Shown one piece after another: positions 6,210 through 13,206 of a DNA stretch of 13,206 nucleotides. Position 1 is the first letter of the stretch, and every line of letters begins with the position of its first letter. The translations under genes were made by a program, and so were the position numbers. The DNA is from JACMNW01 sp031413495 (GTDB lineage: Bacteria; Pseudomonadota; Alphaproteobacteria; Rhodobacterales; Rhodobacteraceae): contig JANOFE010000185.1 of NCBI GenBank assembly GCA_031413495.1, forward strand, positions 1-13,206, given 5' to 3'. The notes under the pieces were generated by a model that saw only the letters and a list, made by a program, of their open reading frames with translations, searched no databases and was not told the DNA's origin.

Positions 6210-7529
6210 ATGGCAACAATCGCGGTTTTCGGAATTGGGTATGTGGGCGTCGTATCGGCGGCCTGTCTGGCAAAGGACGGGCATCATGTGATTGCTGTTG
6301 ATGTTGATCCGGGCAAGGTGGCCGCAATCAACGCCGGCCAGTCGCCGATTGTGGAACATGGCCTTGCCGAAATGATTGCCGAGGTTGTGGCCGCGGGCAA
6401 TTTGACCGCAACACTTGACGGGATTGCAGCGGTGCGCGCCGCCGATGCGTCTTTCGTCTGCGTGGGGACGCCGTCCGCACCGGATGGATCCATTGGGCTG
6501 GACTATGTGAGCGGTGTTTGCCTCACGATTGCCGCCGCCTTACCCGGACATGACGGATTTCATTCGGTCATTCTGCGGTCCACCATTGTGCCCGGCACGA
6601 TGGAAAAAACCTGCATCCCGCTGTTGGAAGAGACATCTGGGCTGACGGCTGGCAAAGATTTTGGCGTTGGCTACTACCCCGAGTTTTTGCGCGAAAGCAC
6701 CGCCATTCAGGACTACTACGACCCGGGGCTGATCGTGTTTGGTGCGCTGGACAGGAAGACCGCCGATTTCCTGACAAGCCTGAACAAAGACCTGAACTGT
6801 GCGATCAACGTCGTCGATGTGCGGTCAGCCGAGATGGTGAAATACACCTCAAATTCCTGGCGGGCGGTGAAAGTGACCTTCGCCAACGAAATCGGCAATA
6901 TCGCCAAGGCTTGCGGGCTGGATGGCCAGCAGATCATGAAAATCCTGTGTTCCGATCACAAAGTGTCGATGAGCCCCTATTTCATGCGGCCCGGATTTGC
7001 CTTTGGTGGGTCGTGCTTGCCGAAAGACGTGCGCGCGCTGAAATCCATAGCGGCAGACATGAAAGTGGCGGCCCCGTTGCTGGATGCGGTTCTGGTGGCC
7101 AATGCCGAACAGATCAACCGCGCAGAACGGATGATCCACGCGTCGGGGTCAACGTCCGTTGGCATGGTGGGCATCAGCTTTAAGCCCGGCACTGACGATA
7201 TGCGCGAAAGCCCGCTTGCGGAACTGGCAGCGCGGCTGATCGACAGGGGTATCACGCTGACGGTCTATGATCCCTTCGTGCATGAGGCTTATGCCAACGA
7301 TATGTCCGCCGCCGGGCGCGGCAATGATTACAATATTGATCTGAAAGATCGCCTTGTGCCGACGATTGGCGAATTGCTGTCAAAATCTGACATCGTGCTG
7401 GTTGGCAACAAGTATGATGAAACGCTGGAGGCGTTGCAGGCCGCCGTTGCCGACCGGCTGGTGATTGATCTGGCCCGCATTATGCCGGGTGCCAAATCTG
7501 GTGGCAGCTATCAGGGCATTTGCTGGTAG
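6210..7529 (+). CDS. algD: GDP-mannose 6-dehydrogenase
   Basis: This cytoplasmic enzyme oxidises GDP-mannose with two NAD+ to GDP-mannuronic acid, the committed precursor step for alginate. The 439-residue product matches AlgD length (436 in Pseudomonas). It begins with the Rossmann motif FGIGYVGVV (7-15), has GVGYYPEFLRESTAI (152-166), the substrate Lys211 region (EMVKYTSN), the catalytic Cys269 in GGSCLPKD, and ISFKPGTDDMRESPLAEL in the C-terminal domain. It ends in QGICW, nearly the same as the EGICW end of Pseudomonas AlgD; this favours GDP-mannose over UDP-glucose dehydrogenase. The ATG at 6210 is preferred because it puts the Rossmann strand at residue 3 and has GGGA 8 nt upstream; an in-frame ATG at 6147 would add 21 unconserved residues. 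It is the first gene of the operon; alg8 follows after 1 nt. Confidence 0.93.
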   Translation: MATIAVFGIGYVGVVSAACLAKDGHHVIAVDVDPGKVAAINAGQSPIVEHGLAEMIAEVVAAGNLTATLDGIAAVRAADASFVCVGTPSAPDGSIGLDYVSGVCLTIAAALPGHDGFHSVILRSTIVPGTMEKTCIPLLEETSGLTAGKDFGVGYYPEFLRESTAIQDYYDPGLIVFGALDRKTADFLTSLNKDLNCAINVVDVRSAEMVKYTSNSWRAVKVTFANEIGNIAKACGLDGQQIMKILCSDHKVSMSPYFMRPGFAFGGSCLPKDVRALKSIAADMKVAAPLLDAVLVANAEQINRAERMIHASGSTSVGMVGISFKPGTDDMRESPLAELAARLIDRGITLTVYDPFVHEAYANDMSAAGRGNDYNIDLKDRLVPTIGELLSKSDIVLVGNKYDETLEALQAAVADRLVIDLARIMPGAKSGGSYQGICW

Positions 7530-7530
7530 G

Positions 7531-8997
7531 ATGGGTATGCTGTCACATATCGCCTACATCGCTGTGTGCGCGGGCCTGGCCCTTAGCATTCCGGCACCTT
7601 CTTTCGGGAATGTGTCGGGGGCTTTGGTTGTGGTTGGCACCATCGGGCTGTGGCGATATTCTTGGGCGTTGTTGAATTTCCTGCGCGCGCTTTTGTTCCT
7701 GAAATGGGTGCATCCGCGCCGCAAGGCCCGCGCGATGGCGGCCTATGCTGCACAGCCACAGGCGGCACATGCCTATTTTCTGGTGACCAGCTACAAGATC
7801 GAACCCGAAGTGACCACGCGGGTTTACCAATCCATCTTTCGCGCCGCCGCTGCGTCAATTGGTGGGGCCACGGTGGTGGCATCTGTGGTGGACGGCGCCG
7901 ATGGCCGGATGATCCGGCAAATTTTCGACGCCAATCCATCGCCGGTGCGTTTGATCATCGACCAGATCCCCGGCACTGGCAAACGCGATGCACTGGCGCG
8001 GTCTTTGCGGCTGATTGACCGTGAAGCCCCGACGCGGCACGACATTGTGCTGTTTGTCGACGGTGACAGTTGCGTGCCGATAGACATCGTGGCGCAGACA
8101 GCGCCGTTTTTTGTGGACGGCGATATGGGTGCCGTCACCACCGATGAAGAGGTGGAAATCAAGGATTCCGCCCTGTTCCGCGATTGGTTTTCCCTGCGCT
8201 TCAATCAGCGGCAAGTGATGATGTCGTCGATGGGTCTGTCAGACCGGGTGTTGACCCTTACAGGGCGGATGAGCGTGGTGCGCGCTGATCTTGCGACCGA
8301 CACCGGGTTCATCAACCAAGTGCAGTCAGACTACATTGATCACTGGCGTCTGGGGCGGGTGACCTTCCTGACTGGGGATGACAAATCAACGTGGTTCTGG
8401 CTGCTGAAAAACGGCTACAAAATGGGCTATCTGCCGGATGTGGCATCGGTTTCGATGGAAAGCCAGCCAAAGCCGGGGTTCATCGACAGCGCCGTCACCC
8501 TGATGATCCGCTGGTTTGGCAATATGCTGCGCACCAATGGCCGCGCGCTGGCCCTGCCGCCGTCGAAAATCGGCTACTTCACATGGTGGTCGATCCTTGA
8601 TCAGCGGGTTGGCATCTGGACCACGCTTGCCGGGCCAATATCAGTTTTGGCAGGCGCGCTGTTCATCGAGCCTTTGGTATTGCCCGCCTATATCGCCTGG
8701 GTCATGTTCACCCGCTATGCCTATTGCTGCATCCTGTCTTTGGTACGGTTTGAGCGGTTCCCGATCAGCTATCCGTTCTTGCTGTACTTCAGCCAGATCG
8801 CCGGTGCCGCAGTAAAAAGCTTCGTGCTGTTCCGGTTGGATAAACAGCGCTGGACCCGGCAATCAAGTGGGTTTGAGGCCCCCAAAACCGCGCTGCCGCT
8901 GCGCGCAAAACTGAAAAAACTGTCCTCCGTTTACACGCATGCATTGGCGATTGGCTGGCTAACGCTGGGCGTGGCCGTGTTGTCTGGCGTCGTCTGA
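7531..8997 (+). CDS. alg8: Alg8-type mannuronan polymerase (family 2 glycosyltransferase)
   Basis: This inner-membrane processive glycosyltransferase polymerises mannuronate from GDP-mannuronic acid, working with Alg44. The 488 residues compare with 494 in Pseudomonas Alg8. Visible features: N-terminal hydrophobic segments (about 5-20 and 30-58), DGDS (177-180) for nucleotide binding, RVLTLTGRMSVVRA (239-252), the acceptor-site motif LTGDDKSTWFW (280-290), the RWFGN motif (327-331), then several C-terminal membrane helices (about 362-436) and a last one (about 470-487). LTGDDKS, the HWRLGR segment and FRLDKQRWTRQ closely resemble Alg8. All expected catalytic motifs are intact, unlike several neighbours. 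The start at 7531 is 1 nt after algD; ATG 7537 (two codons later) has better spaced AGGA (7528-7531) and is equally possible. Coupling to algD is very likely. Confidence 0.92.
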   Translation: MGMLSHIAYIAVCAGLALSIPAPSFGNVSGALVVVGTIGLWRYSWALLNFLRALLFLKWVHPRRKARAMAAYAAQPQAAHAYFLVTSYKIEPEVTTRVYQSIFRAAAASIGGATVVASVVDGADGRMIRQIFDANPSPVRLIIDQIPGTGKRDALARSLRLIDREAPTRHDIVLFVDGDSCVPIDIVAQTAPFFVDGDMGAVTTDEEVEIKDSALFRDWFSLRFNQRQVMMSSMGLSDRVLTLTGRMSVVRADLATDTGFINQVQSDYIDHWRLGRVTFLTGDDKSTWFWLLKNGYKMGYLPDVASVSMESQPKPGFIDSAVTLMIRWFGNMLRTNGRALALPPSKIGYFTWWSILDQRVGIWTTLAGPISVLAGALFIEPLVLPAYIAWVMFTRYAYCCILSLVRFERFPISYPFLLYFSQIAGAAVKSFVLFRLDKQRWTRQSSGFEAPKTALPLRAKLKKLSSVYTHALAIGWLTLGVAVLSGVV

Positions 8998-9005
8998 AAC
9001 CCTGT

Positions 9006-9011
9006 GAAGGA
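9006..9011 (+). promoter_or_regulatory. Ribosome binding site selecting the alg44 start
   Basis: GAAGGA lies 7 nt before ATG 9019. It overlaps the upstream in-frame GTG at 9004, making that longer start unlikely. Confidence 0.7.
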
Positions 9012-9018
9012 ATATCCT

Positions 9019-10098
9019 ATGGAACCCCGTGCCGCATTGGAACTGACCAAGGATCAACTATCATTCCTGCCCAGCAAAGGCGATCATCCGATGATGGATG
9101 TGCCCTTCATGGTGGGCATTGACGGCCGCCAATATCGCGGCATGCGGCTGTCTTTGGTGATGGCCGAAATTGGCGGGTTGATGGACCCTGCATTGGAAAA
9201 CGCGACCCGGCTGATGCGGATGGTGTTTCCATTTAACGGCTTTAGCGTCACGCTGGGTGTGCTGGGCCTGATCAAGCATGTGGACCGCGATAAGGGCCTG
9301 GCATCGGTTACCTTTGTTGATCCGGCGGGCGAACATCTGCCGCAGATGCGCCATATCCTGAATTCCTACATTGCCGGTGATCTGGTGGCGCTGGGCGGTG
9401 TCATCGGTGTGGCCGCCAAACTGCCATCGCCTGCGGCCCGCGCGGCAACGGCGGCGGCATCACGGAAAATGACCCTGCCCCGTCTTTTGGGATCTGCGGC
9501 AATGGTGCTGGCGACGGCACTGCTGATCGGTGGCGCGGGATTGTTGGCTTACAACCGCATCTTCACCCAAAGCGTCGCAACCCCCGGTCGCGTGATGCAG
9601 GATGGCATGACGCTTGGCGCAATTGCTGCAGGCCAGCTGGATTATGTGAACCTTGAGGCGAGCATGGGCGAGGTGGCGTTTTCTATTCGCACCACATCGG
9701 GCGACCTGCTGTCGATCGCAATGCCCTGCACCTGTACTGCGCAACTTCTGGGCACATCCGTAGGGGCCACAGTGCAAGCGGGCGATGCGCTGATGACCGT
9801 TTCCGCACCTGACGCCCCGGTGATTGTGACCACGCAAGTCACCTCTGACGAATTGCTGGCGATGGCCTTTGCCGATCATGTGTCGATCCGCTTTGCCGAT
9901 GGCAGCACGGTTCGTGCCCGCGCCGAAACCGAAAGTCTGCGCGGTGGGGCGGGTGACGCACTGGTGCCGGTGCGCTTGGTGCCAGATGTGGCGCTGCCAC
10001 CTGCCCGCGCTGGCCAATTGGGCGAGTTGACCATCATCCGCCCACTGCCTTTCAACCTCGCGTCTTTAACGACTGCAGCCGCACCCTCTGGCAACTGA
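9019..10098 (+). CDS. alg44: Alg44-like alginate co-polymerase with degenerate PilZ domain and HlyD-like periplasmic part
   Basis: The 359-residue protein (Pseudomonas Alg44: 389) has the Alg44 layout: a cytoplasmic PilZ-like region (about 15-120), one membrane helix (about 156-177, AAMVLATALLIGGAGLLAY) and a periplasmic HlyD/membrane-fusion-like region (about 190-340) with MPCTCTA, matching the SPCDC segment of Alg44. A segment RHILNSYIAGDLVALGGVI (111-129) aligns with the end of the Alg44 PilZ domain. In Pseudomonas, Alg44 binds c-di-GMP through RxxxR and DxSxxG and thereby activates Alg8. Here the equivalent places read HPMMD (23-27) and MAEIGG (48-53): both Arg and the Asp/Ser are gone. 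c-di-GMP gating by this domain therefore looks lost, although a structural role with Alg8 is likely kept. It starts 21 nt after alg8. The start at ATG 9019 is chosen on the ribosome site. Confidence 0.83.
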   Translation: MEPRAALELTKDQLSFLPSKGDHPMMDVPFMVGIDGRQYRGMRLSLVMAEIGGLMDPALENATRLMRMVFPFNGFSVTLGVLGLIKHVDRDKGLASVTFVDPAGEHLPQMRHILNSYIAGDLVALGGVIGVAAKLPSPAARAATAAASRKMTLPRLLGSAAMVLATALLIGGAGLLAYNRIFTQSVATPGRVMQDGMTLGAIAAGQLDYVNLEASMGEVAFSIRTTSGDLLSIAMPCTCTAQLLGTSVGATVQAGDALMTVSAPDAPVIVTTQVTSDELLAMAFADHVSIRFADGSTVRARAETESLRGGAGDALVPVRLVPDVALPPARAGQLGELTIIRPLPFNLASLTTAAAPSGN

Positions 10099-10111
10099 AC
10101 TGGATATGATC

Positions 10112-11632
10112 ATGATGACCAAAGCTATTCATCCGCTGGTTTTATGTGGTGGCATGGGGGCCCGATTGTGGCCAATGTCGCGCGTCGAGCAACCAAAGCA
10201 ATTTCAACCGGTGCGTGGCAAAGGCAGCCTTTCCTATTTCCAGACCACGGTGCAGCGCCATCGTGGCGATGATTTTCATGCCCCCACTGTGGTGACAAGC
10301 AAGGCGCAAACCGTGCTGGTGCACCGCCAGTTGCAGGATCTGCAAATCAGATCCACCGTCATCGCCGAACCGATGGGCCGTAACACCGGGCCTGCCGTTC
10401 TGGCCGCAGCGCTGACCATTGCGCAGACTGACCCCGAGGCGCTGTTGTTGGTGCTGCCGTCTGATCACATCATCACCGGTAATCTGAACGCGACCATTCT
10501 GGCCATGCGTCCCGCAGCCGATGATGGCCGGATCGTGCTGTTTGGTGTGCCGCCAACCTACCCTGAAACCGGCTATGGCTATATCATCGACGGTGGTGCT
10601 TACGGTTTTATTGATGGGCTGCACCGGGTAGAGCGTTTCATCGAAAAGCCACCTGTTGAGGTGGCAAAATCGCTGATCGCGGGGGGCCATGCCTATTGGG
10701 CGTCCGGCATCAGCCTGTTTCGCGCCGATGTGATCATCGAGGAATTTCAGCGCTTTGATCCGCATACCTTTTACACGGTGTCTGAGGCGGTAATCGGTGC
10801 TGTGCGCGACGACAATACCCTGCATCTGAACGCCGCCGCCTTTGTGAAGGCCACGGCAGAACCGACCGAGCGGCTGGTGTTTGAACGCTCCCCCACCACG
10901 GCGCTGGCCCCTGCGCTGAACATCGAATGGGATGATGTGGGGGCGTGGAACGCCGTTCAGAAAATATCGGCACAATCCGAGGACGGCAATGTCAAGAACG
11001 GTGACATCATGGCGCTGGATACGAAAAACTCGCTTATTCAAAGTGATAGCCGCTTGGTGGCGGTGATCGGTCTGCGCGATATGATTGTGATTGATACGCC
11101 AGATGCGCTGTTGGTGATGAACCGCGAAAACGCGCAGAACGTGAAACAGGTGGTGGATCAGCTGAAAAGCCAGTCGCGGCGCGAGGTGCAAAGCCATGTC
11201 ATCCGCGAAACCAGCTGGGGCCGGGTGGAACCGCTGTCGAAGGCACAAGGCTATGATATGCGGATGATCGTGGTGGCACCGGGGGCGACCGTGCGGGTGA
11301 ACGGCACCGGCATTGGGCCCAGCCTTTTGACCTTTATCAATGGCGGCGCTGTTTATGATGTTGACGGCAAGTCGGTGACTGCCAAACGCGGCGAAAGCCT
11401 GACCATCGCCGCTGACGTGACGCTGCCGGTGACCAACAAAACCGGGCGCGAATTGCGCGCGATGCAGTTGATGCTGACGGCGGGTGGTGAAGAGGCGGGC
11501 GGCGAAGACCAGGATGATACATCCGAAATGGGGTCTTTCGCAATCGCCCCGATGTTTGCCCCCGCCAAAACGGCCGCAGCAGATCAAAAGCGCAAAGATG
11601 CATCAGACCTGAAACTGGCGAAGGCGGTTTGA
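10112..11632 (+). CDS. algA: AlgA-like mannose-1-phosphate guanylyltransferase with inactive-looking isomerase domain
   Basis: The product makes GDP-mannose from mannose-1-phosphate and GTP, feeding AlgD. Residues 13-24 carry the nucleotidyltransferase loop GGMGARLWPMSR; EPMGRNTGPA (86-95), LPSDHII (115-121), RFIEKP (175-180) and WDDVGAWN (273-280) are also present, so this half looks active. AlgA-type enzymes add a C-terminal cupin isomerase with a zinc-binding QxHHHRAEHW motif. Here the framework aligns (PGATVRVNGTGIGPSL, 390-405, and DVTLPVTN, 435-442), but none of the motif histidines or the Glu remains. A charged low-complexity tail (about 458-506) extends beyond the usual 481-residue length. 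Phosphomannose isomerase must therefore come from another gene. The start is chosen at ATG 10112, 7 nt after GGA; ATGs at 10106 and 10115 are alternatives. It lies 13 nt after alg44 and 1 nt before the algG-like gene. Confidence 0.87.
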   Translation: MMTKAIHPLVLCGGMGARLWPMSRVEQPKQFQPVRGKGSLSYFQTTVQRHRGDDFHAPTVVTSKAQTVLVHRQLQDLQIRSTVIAEPMGRNTGPAVLAAALTIAQTDPEALLLVLPSDHIITGNLNATILAMRPAADDGRIVLFGVPPTYPETGYGYIIDGGAYGFIDGLHRVERFIEKPPVEVAKSLIAGGHAYWASGISLFRADVIIEEFQRFDPHTFYTVSEAVIGAVRDDNTLHLNAAAFVKATAEPTERLVFERSPTTALAPALNIEWDDVGAWNAVQKISAQSEDGNVKNGDIMALDTKNSLIQSDSRLVAVIGLRDMIVIDTPDALLVMNRENAQNVKQVVDQLKSQSRREVQSHVIRETSWGRVEPLSKAQGYDMRMIVVAPGATVRVNGTGIGPSLLTFINGGAVYDVDGKSVTAKRGESLTIAADVTLPVTNKTGRELRAMQLMLTAGGEEAGGEDQDDTSEMGSFAIAPMFAPAKTAAADQKRKDASDLKLAKAV

Positions 11633-11633
11633 T

Positions 11634-13121
11634 ATGCGACGCTGGATTGCCCCCTTTATCCTGATGACTTTGCTGGTGCCGCAGCTTGCGCAGGCAACGC
11701 CGGTCTGGACAGACGCCACCCAAGCCCGCGCATTGATCGAGGCAGTCGCGGTTGACGCCGCAGGGGCAAAAGATGCTGTTGGCCAGCTTGCCGGGATTTT
11801 GCAGATCGACAAAGTGACTGCGAAGGCAACCGAAGTACAGCGCCCGCCGTTTCCAGAAGGCCCGGCGGGCAAGTTGGTGTCAGCCGAACTGCAGCTGGCG
11901 ATGACGCAGCTGTCTATTCATATCGGTGCCAACAACCAGATCCGCGTGCTGCGCGCACAGGGTGGCGCGCGCGATGCGTTGATCTTGCAAAGCGGTTTTT
12001 CCACCCTGAATGACCTGGCAAAGGTGGCCGAGGCGCAGGGCATCGACGGCCTTCGGATGGTGAACGGCGTGGCGCATCTGACGCGGCCACTGGTGATCTG
12101 GCTTGGCGCGGGATTGCGGCTGGAACCCGGCGACCGGTTGCAGATGGATGCCCGCAGTGGCGCGTTCCTAATGGGGTTTGGTCAGATCGAAATGGTTGAG
12201 GCCGATGTGCGCGCGATTGGCTTTGGCACCGTCCCTGACGCCTATCGCCCCTTTGTTTTGATCACAGGGCAGGGCACGATTTTCGCGCAAGATACAAAGT
12301 TTACGGGTCTTGGTATGGTTGGGGCCGATCCCTTTGGCGGCGTGGTGGTATCAGAGCGCGGGCTGTTCCCGCCGGAATTTCCACCGACCCTGATCCAGAA
12401 CCGGTTTGACGATGTGGGCATTGTCGGCATGTCGGGCGTCACCGATGGCGTGATCGTGCGCAATCTGATCAAGGCCGGGCGCGGCGGCGGTGTGGCGCTT
12501 GCAGCGGTGCAGAAAACCTTGGTGTCCGACAATGAAATTGTCGCCACCAAAGGCGGTGCCGGGATCAAGATCGCGGGCGGCACCGGGGTGCGATTGACGG
12601 GCAATCTGGTGGCCGGTGGCGCGCGCAACGGTATCTCCATCGGCGGCAACAGCAAGGGGATTGAGGTCAGCGGTAACGCTGTTCTGGCCAATGCCGAAAC
12701 CGGTATTTCCACGCAGCGCGCCACCTGTGTGTTGGTCACCGCCAATTCTGTTGCCCGCAACGGATCATCCGGGCTGCGCCTGAACGAGTCCGGCGTGTCG
12801 CGGGTGCAGGGCAACGCATTGGTTCTGAACACCACGGCGGGATTGAACGTTTCTGCGCAAACCAAAGGTGGCCGGATCGAGGTGTCAGACAACCTTTTGG
12901 CTGGCAACCGCGTTGGTCTGACAGGCGTCGCGATTGGCGAAGTGGTGCTGGATCAGAACAACCTGACCGCGCAAATGCCGCGTCTCTTTGACGGCGAGTT
13001 TTCGCAGTATCTTGCGGGCTACCTGACCGGGATCCAGCAAAAATCCGACACAAGTTTCCGCATAGCCCCGCGCGACGGTCGCGAGGCGGATGCCTTCCTT
13101 ACCGCCTGCAACAAGGGTTGA
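11634..13121 (+). CDS. algG: AlgG-like periplasmic beta-helix protein lacking the DPHD epimerase motif
   Basis: The 495-residue protein has a signal peptide (MRRWIAPFILMTLLVPQLAQA, predicted cut after Ala21) and a right-handed parallel beta-helix (about 150-440) rich in GxSGxxxGN-type rungs. Residues 204-226 (YRPFVLITGQGTIFAQD...) and 254-263 (IQNRFDDVGI) align with the YRPF/FDDV region of AlgG mannuronan C5-epimerase. In AlgG, DPHD follows soon after FDDV and holds the catalytic His; the equivalent stretch here reads GGGVALAAVQKTLVSDN (284-300), with no acid or His. Epimerase activity by the known mechanism is therefore doubtful. In Pseudomonas, AlgG is also a scaffold part that protects polymer in the periplasm, and that role may remain. 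TGA of the algA-like gene is 1 nt upstream (AAGG at 11621-11624), so translation is coupled. It could alternatively be a polymer-binding or lyase-like protein. Confidence 0.72.
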   Translation: MRRWIAPFILMTLLVPQLAQATPVWTDATQARALIEAVAVDAAGAKDAVGQLAGILQIDKVTAKATEVQRPPFPEGPAGKLVSAELQLAMTQLSIHIGANNQIRVLRAQGGARDALILQSGFSTLNDLAKVAEAQGIDGLRMVNGVAHLTRPLVIWLGAGLRLEPGDRLQMDARSGAFLMGFGQIEMVEADVRAIGFGTVPDAYRPFVLITGQGTIFAQDTKFTGLGMVGADPFGGVVVSERGLFPPEFPPTLIQNRFDDVGIVGMSGVTDGVIVRNLIKAGRGGGVALAAVQKTLVSDNEIVATKGGAGIKIAGGTGVRLTGNLVAGGARNGISIGGNSKGIEVSGNAVLANAETGISTQRATCVLVTANSVARNGSSGLRLNESGVSRVQGNALVLNTTAGLNVSAQTKGGRIEVSDNLLAGNRVGLTGVAIGEVVLDQNNLTAQMPRLFDGEFSQYLAGYLTGIQQKSDTSFRIAPRDGREADAFLTACNKG

Positions 13122-13125
13122 ACCA

Positions 13126-13206
13126 ATGGTCTTTTCGTCTGAAACCTTCCTGTTTTTGTTCCTGCCGCTGTTTTTGGTGATTTATTACCTGACACCGACA
13201 CGCGGC
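13126..13206 (+). CDS. algI: AlgI-like MBOAT O-acetyltransferase, 5' end only
   Basis: Only the first 27 codons are inside the window. They read MVFSSETFLFLFLPLFLVIY followed by YLTPTRG, almost identical in pattern to the start of Pseudomonas AlgI (MVFSSNVFLFLFLPIFL...), including the first membrane helix. AlgI is an inner-membrane protein thought to pass acetyl groups to the periplasm for alginate O-acetylation. The start is 4 nt after the algG-like stop with AAGGG (13113-13117) 8 nt upstream. The catalytic His lies outside the window. Confidence 0.85.
   Translation, partial: MVFSSETFLFLFLPLFLVIYYLTPTRG

Larger units (their letters stand above)
6210..13206 (+). other. Alginate-like exopolysaccharide operon (algD-alg8-alg44-algA-algG-algI...)
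   Basis: Six same-strand genes with gaps of 1 to 21 nt and no internal terminator indicate one transcript that runs past the right edge. The order differs from Pseudomonas (algD-8-44-K-E-G-X-L-I-J-F-A): the algA-like gene is placed between alg44 and algG, and no algK/algE-type outer-membrane genes lie at that point. Later genes such as algJ, algX or an export porin may follow outside the window. Confidence 0.85.

Noticed and set aside
10142..11587. Long minus-strand open frame of 481 codons opposite the algA-like gene
   Set aside because: It is the exact antisense of a well-supported guanylyltransferase; its product is His/Gln-rich with no domain, and it has no ribosome site. It is a codon-bias shadow in GC-rich DNA.
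12242..12907. Minus-strand frame of 221 codons opposite the algG-like gene
   Set aside because: Antisense of the beta-helix repeats; its Pro/Thr-rich sequence mirrors Gly/Asn-rich rungs on the plus strand.

Overview
The window looks like a chromosomal segment of an alphaproteobacterium, most likely a marine Rhodobacterales member. This is inferred from the moderately high GC content, the codon use and the style of the proteins; no rRNA or tRNA is present to prove it. No mobile element, integrase, CRISPR array or RNA gene is visible.

Left part (1-2636, minus strand): a tightly coupled two-gene unit. The first gene (1500-2636) encodes a PAP2 / vanadium-dependent haloperoxidase-like acid phosphatase with an intact three-part active site and an odd N-terminal (Asn-Asn-Ser)x7 tail. 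Two bases after its stop begins a subtilisin-like (S8) protease gene. It stays open to position 1, so only its first 499 codons are in the window. Across a 323-bp divergent spacer with several inverted repeats, a plus-strand gene (2960-4972) encodes a secreted right-handed beta-helix protein with two blocks of RTX calcium-binding nonapeptides, typical of type I secretion substrates and of extracellular polysaccharide lyases and epimerases.

Middle (4973-6209): a NarL/LuxR-type response regulator with a GTG start (5289-5930) and an atypical receiver domain, a strong intrinsic terminator, then an AT-rich candidate promoter and a short palindrome in front of the next operon.

Right part (6210-13206, plus strand): a compact operon clearly related to alginate biosynthesis: algD (GDP-mannose dehydrogenase), alg8 (mannuronan polymerase), alg44 (PilZ/HlyD-like co-polymerase), an algA-like mannose-1-phosphate guanylyltransferase, an algG-like periplasmic beta-helix protein, and the first 27 codons of algI (MBOAT O-acetyltransferase). 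Inferred flow: the AlgA-like protein makes GDP-mannose, AlgD oxidises it to GDP-mannuronic acid, Alg8 with Alg44 polymerises and exports it across the inner membrane, the AlgG-like protein handles the polymer in the periplasm, and AlgI begins acetylation.

The notable result is that AlgD and Alg8 keep their catalytic residues while three partners have lost their signature motifs. The Alg44 PilZ domain lacks the c-di-GMP-binding RxxxR and DxSxxG residues. The AlgA-like protein lacks the histidine-rich phosphomannose-isomerase motif. The AlgG-like protein has no DPHD catalytic motif. Gene order also differs from Pseudomonas, and no algK/algE lie between alg44 and algG. The cluster therefore looks like a divergent alginate-like exopolysaccharide system, possibly making non-epimerised polymannuronate and not gated by c-di-GMP through Alg44.
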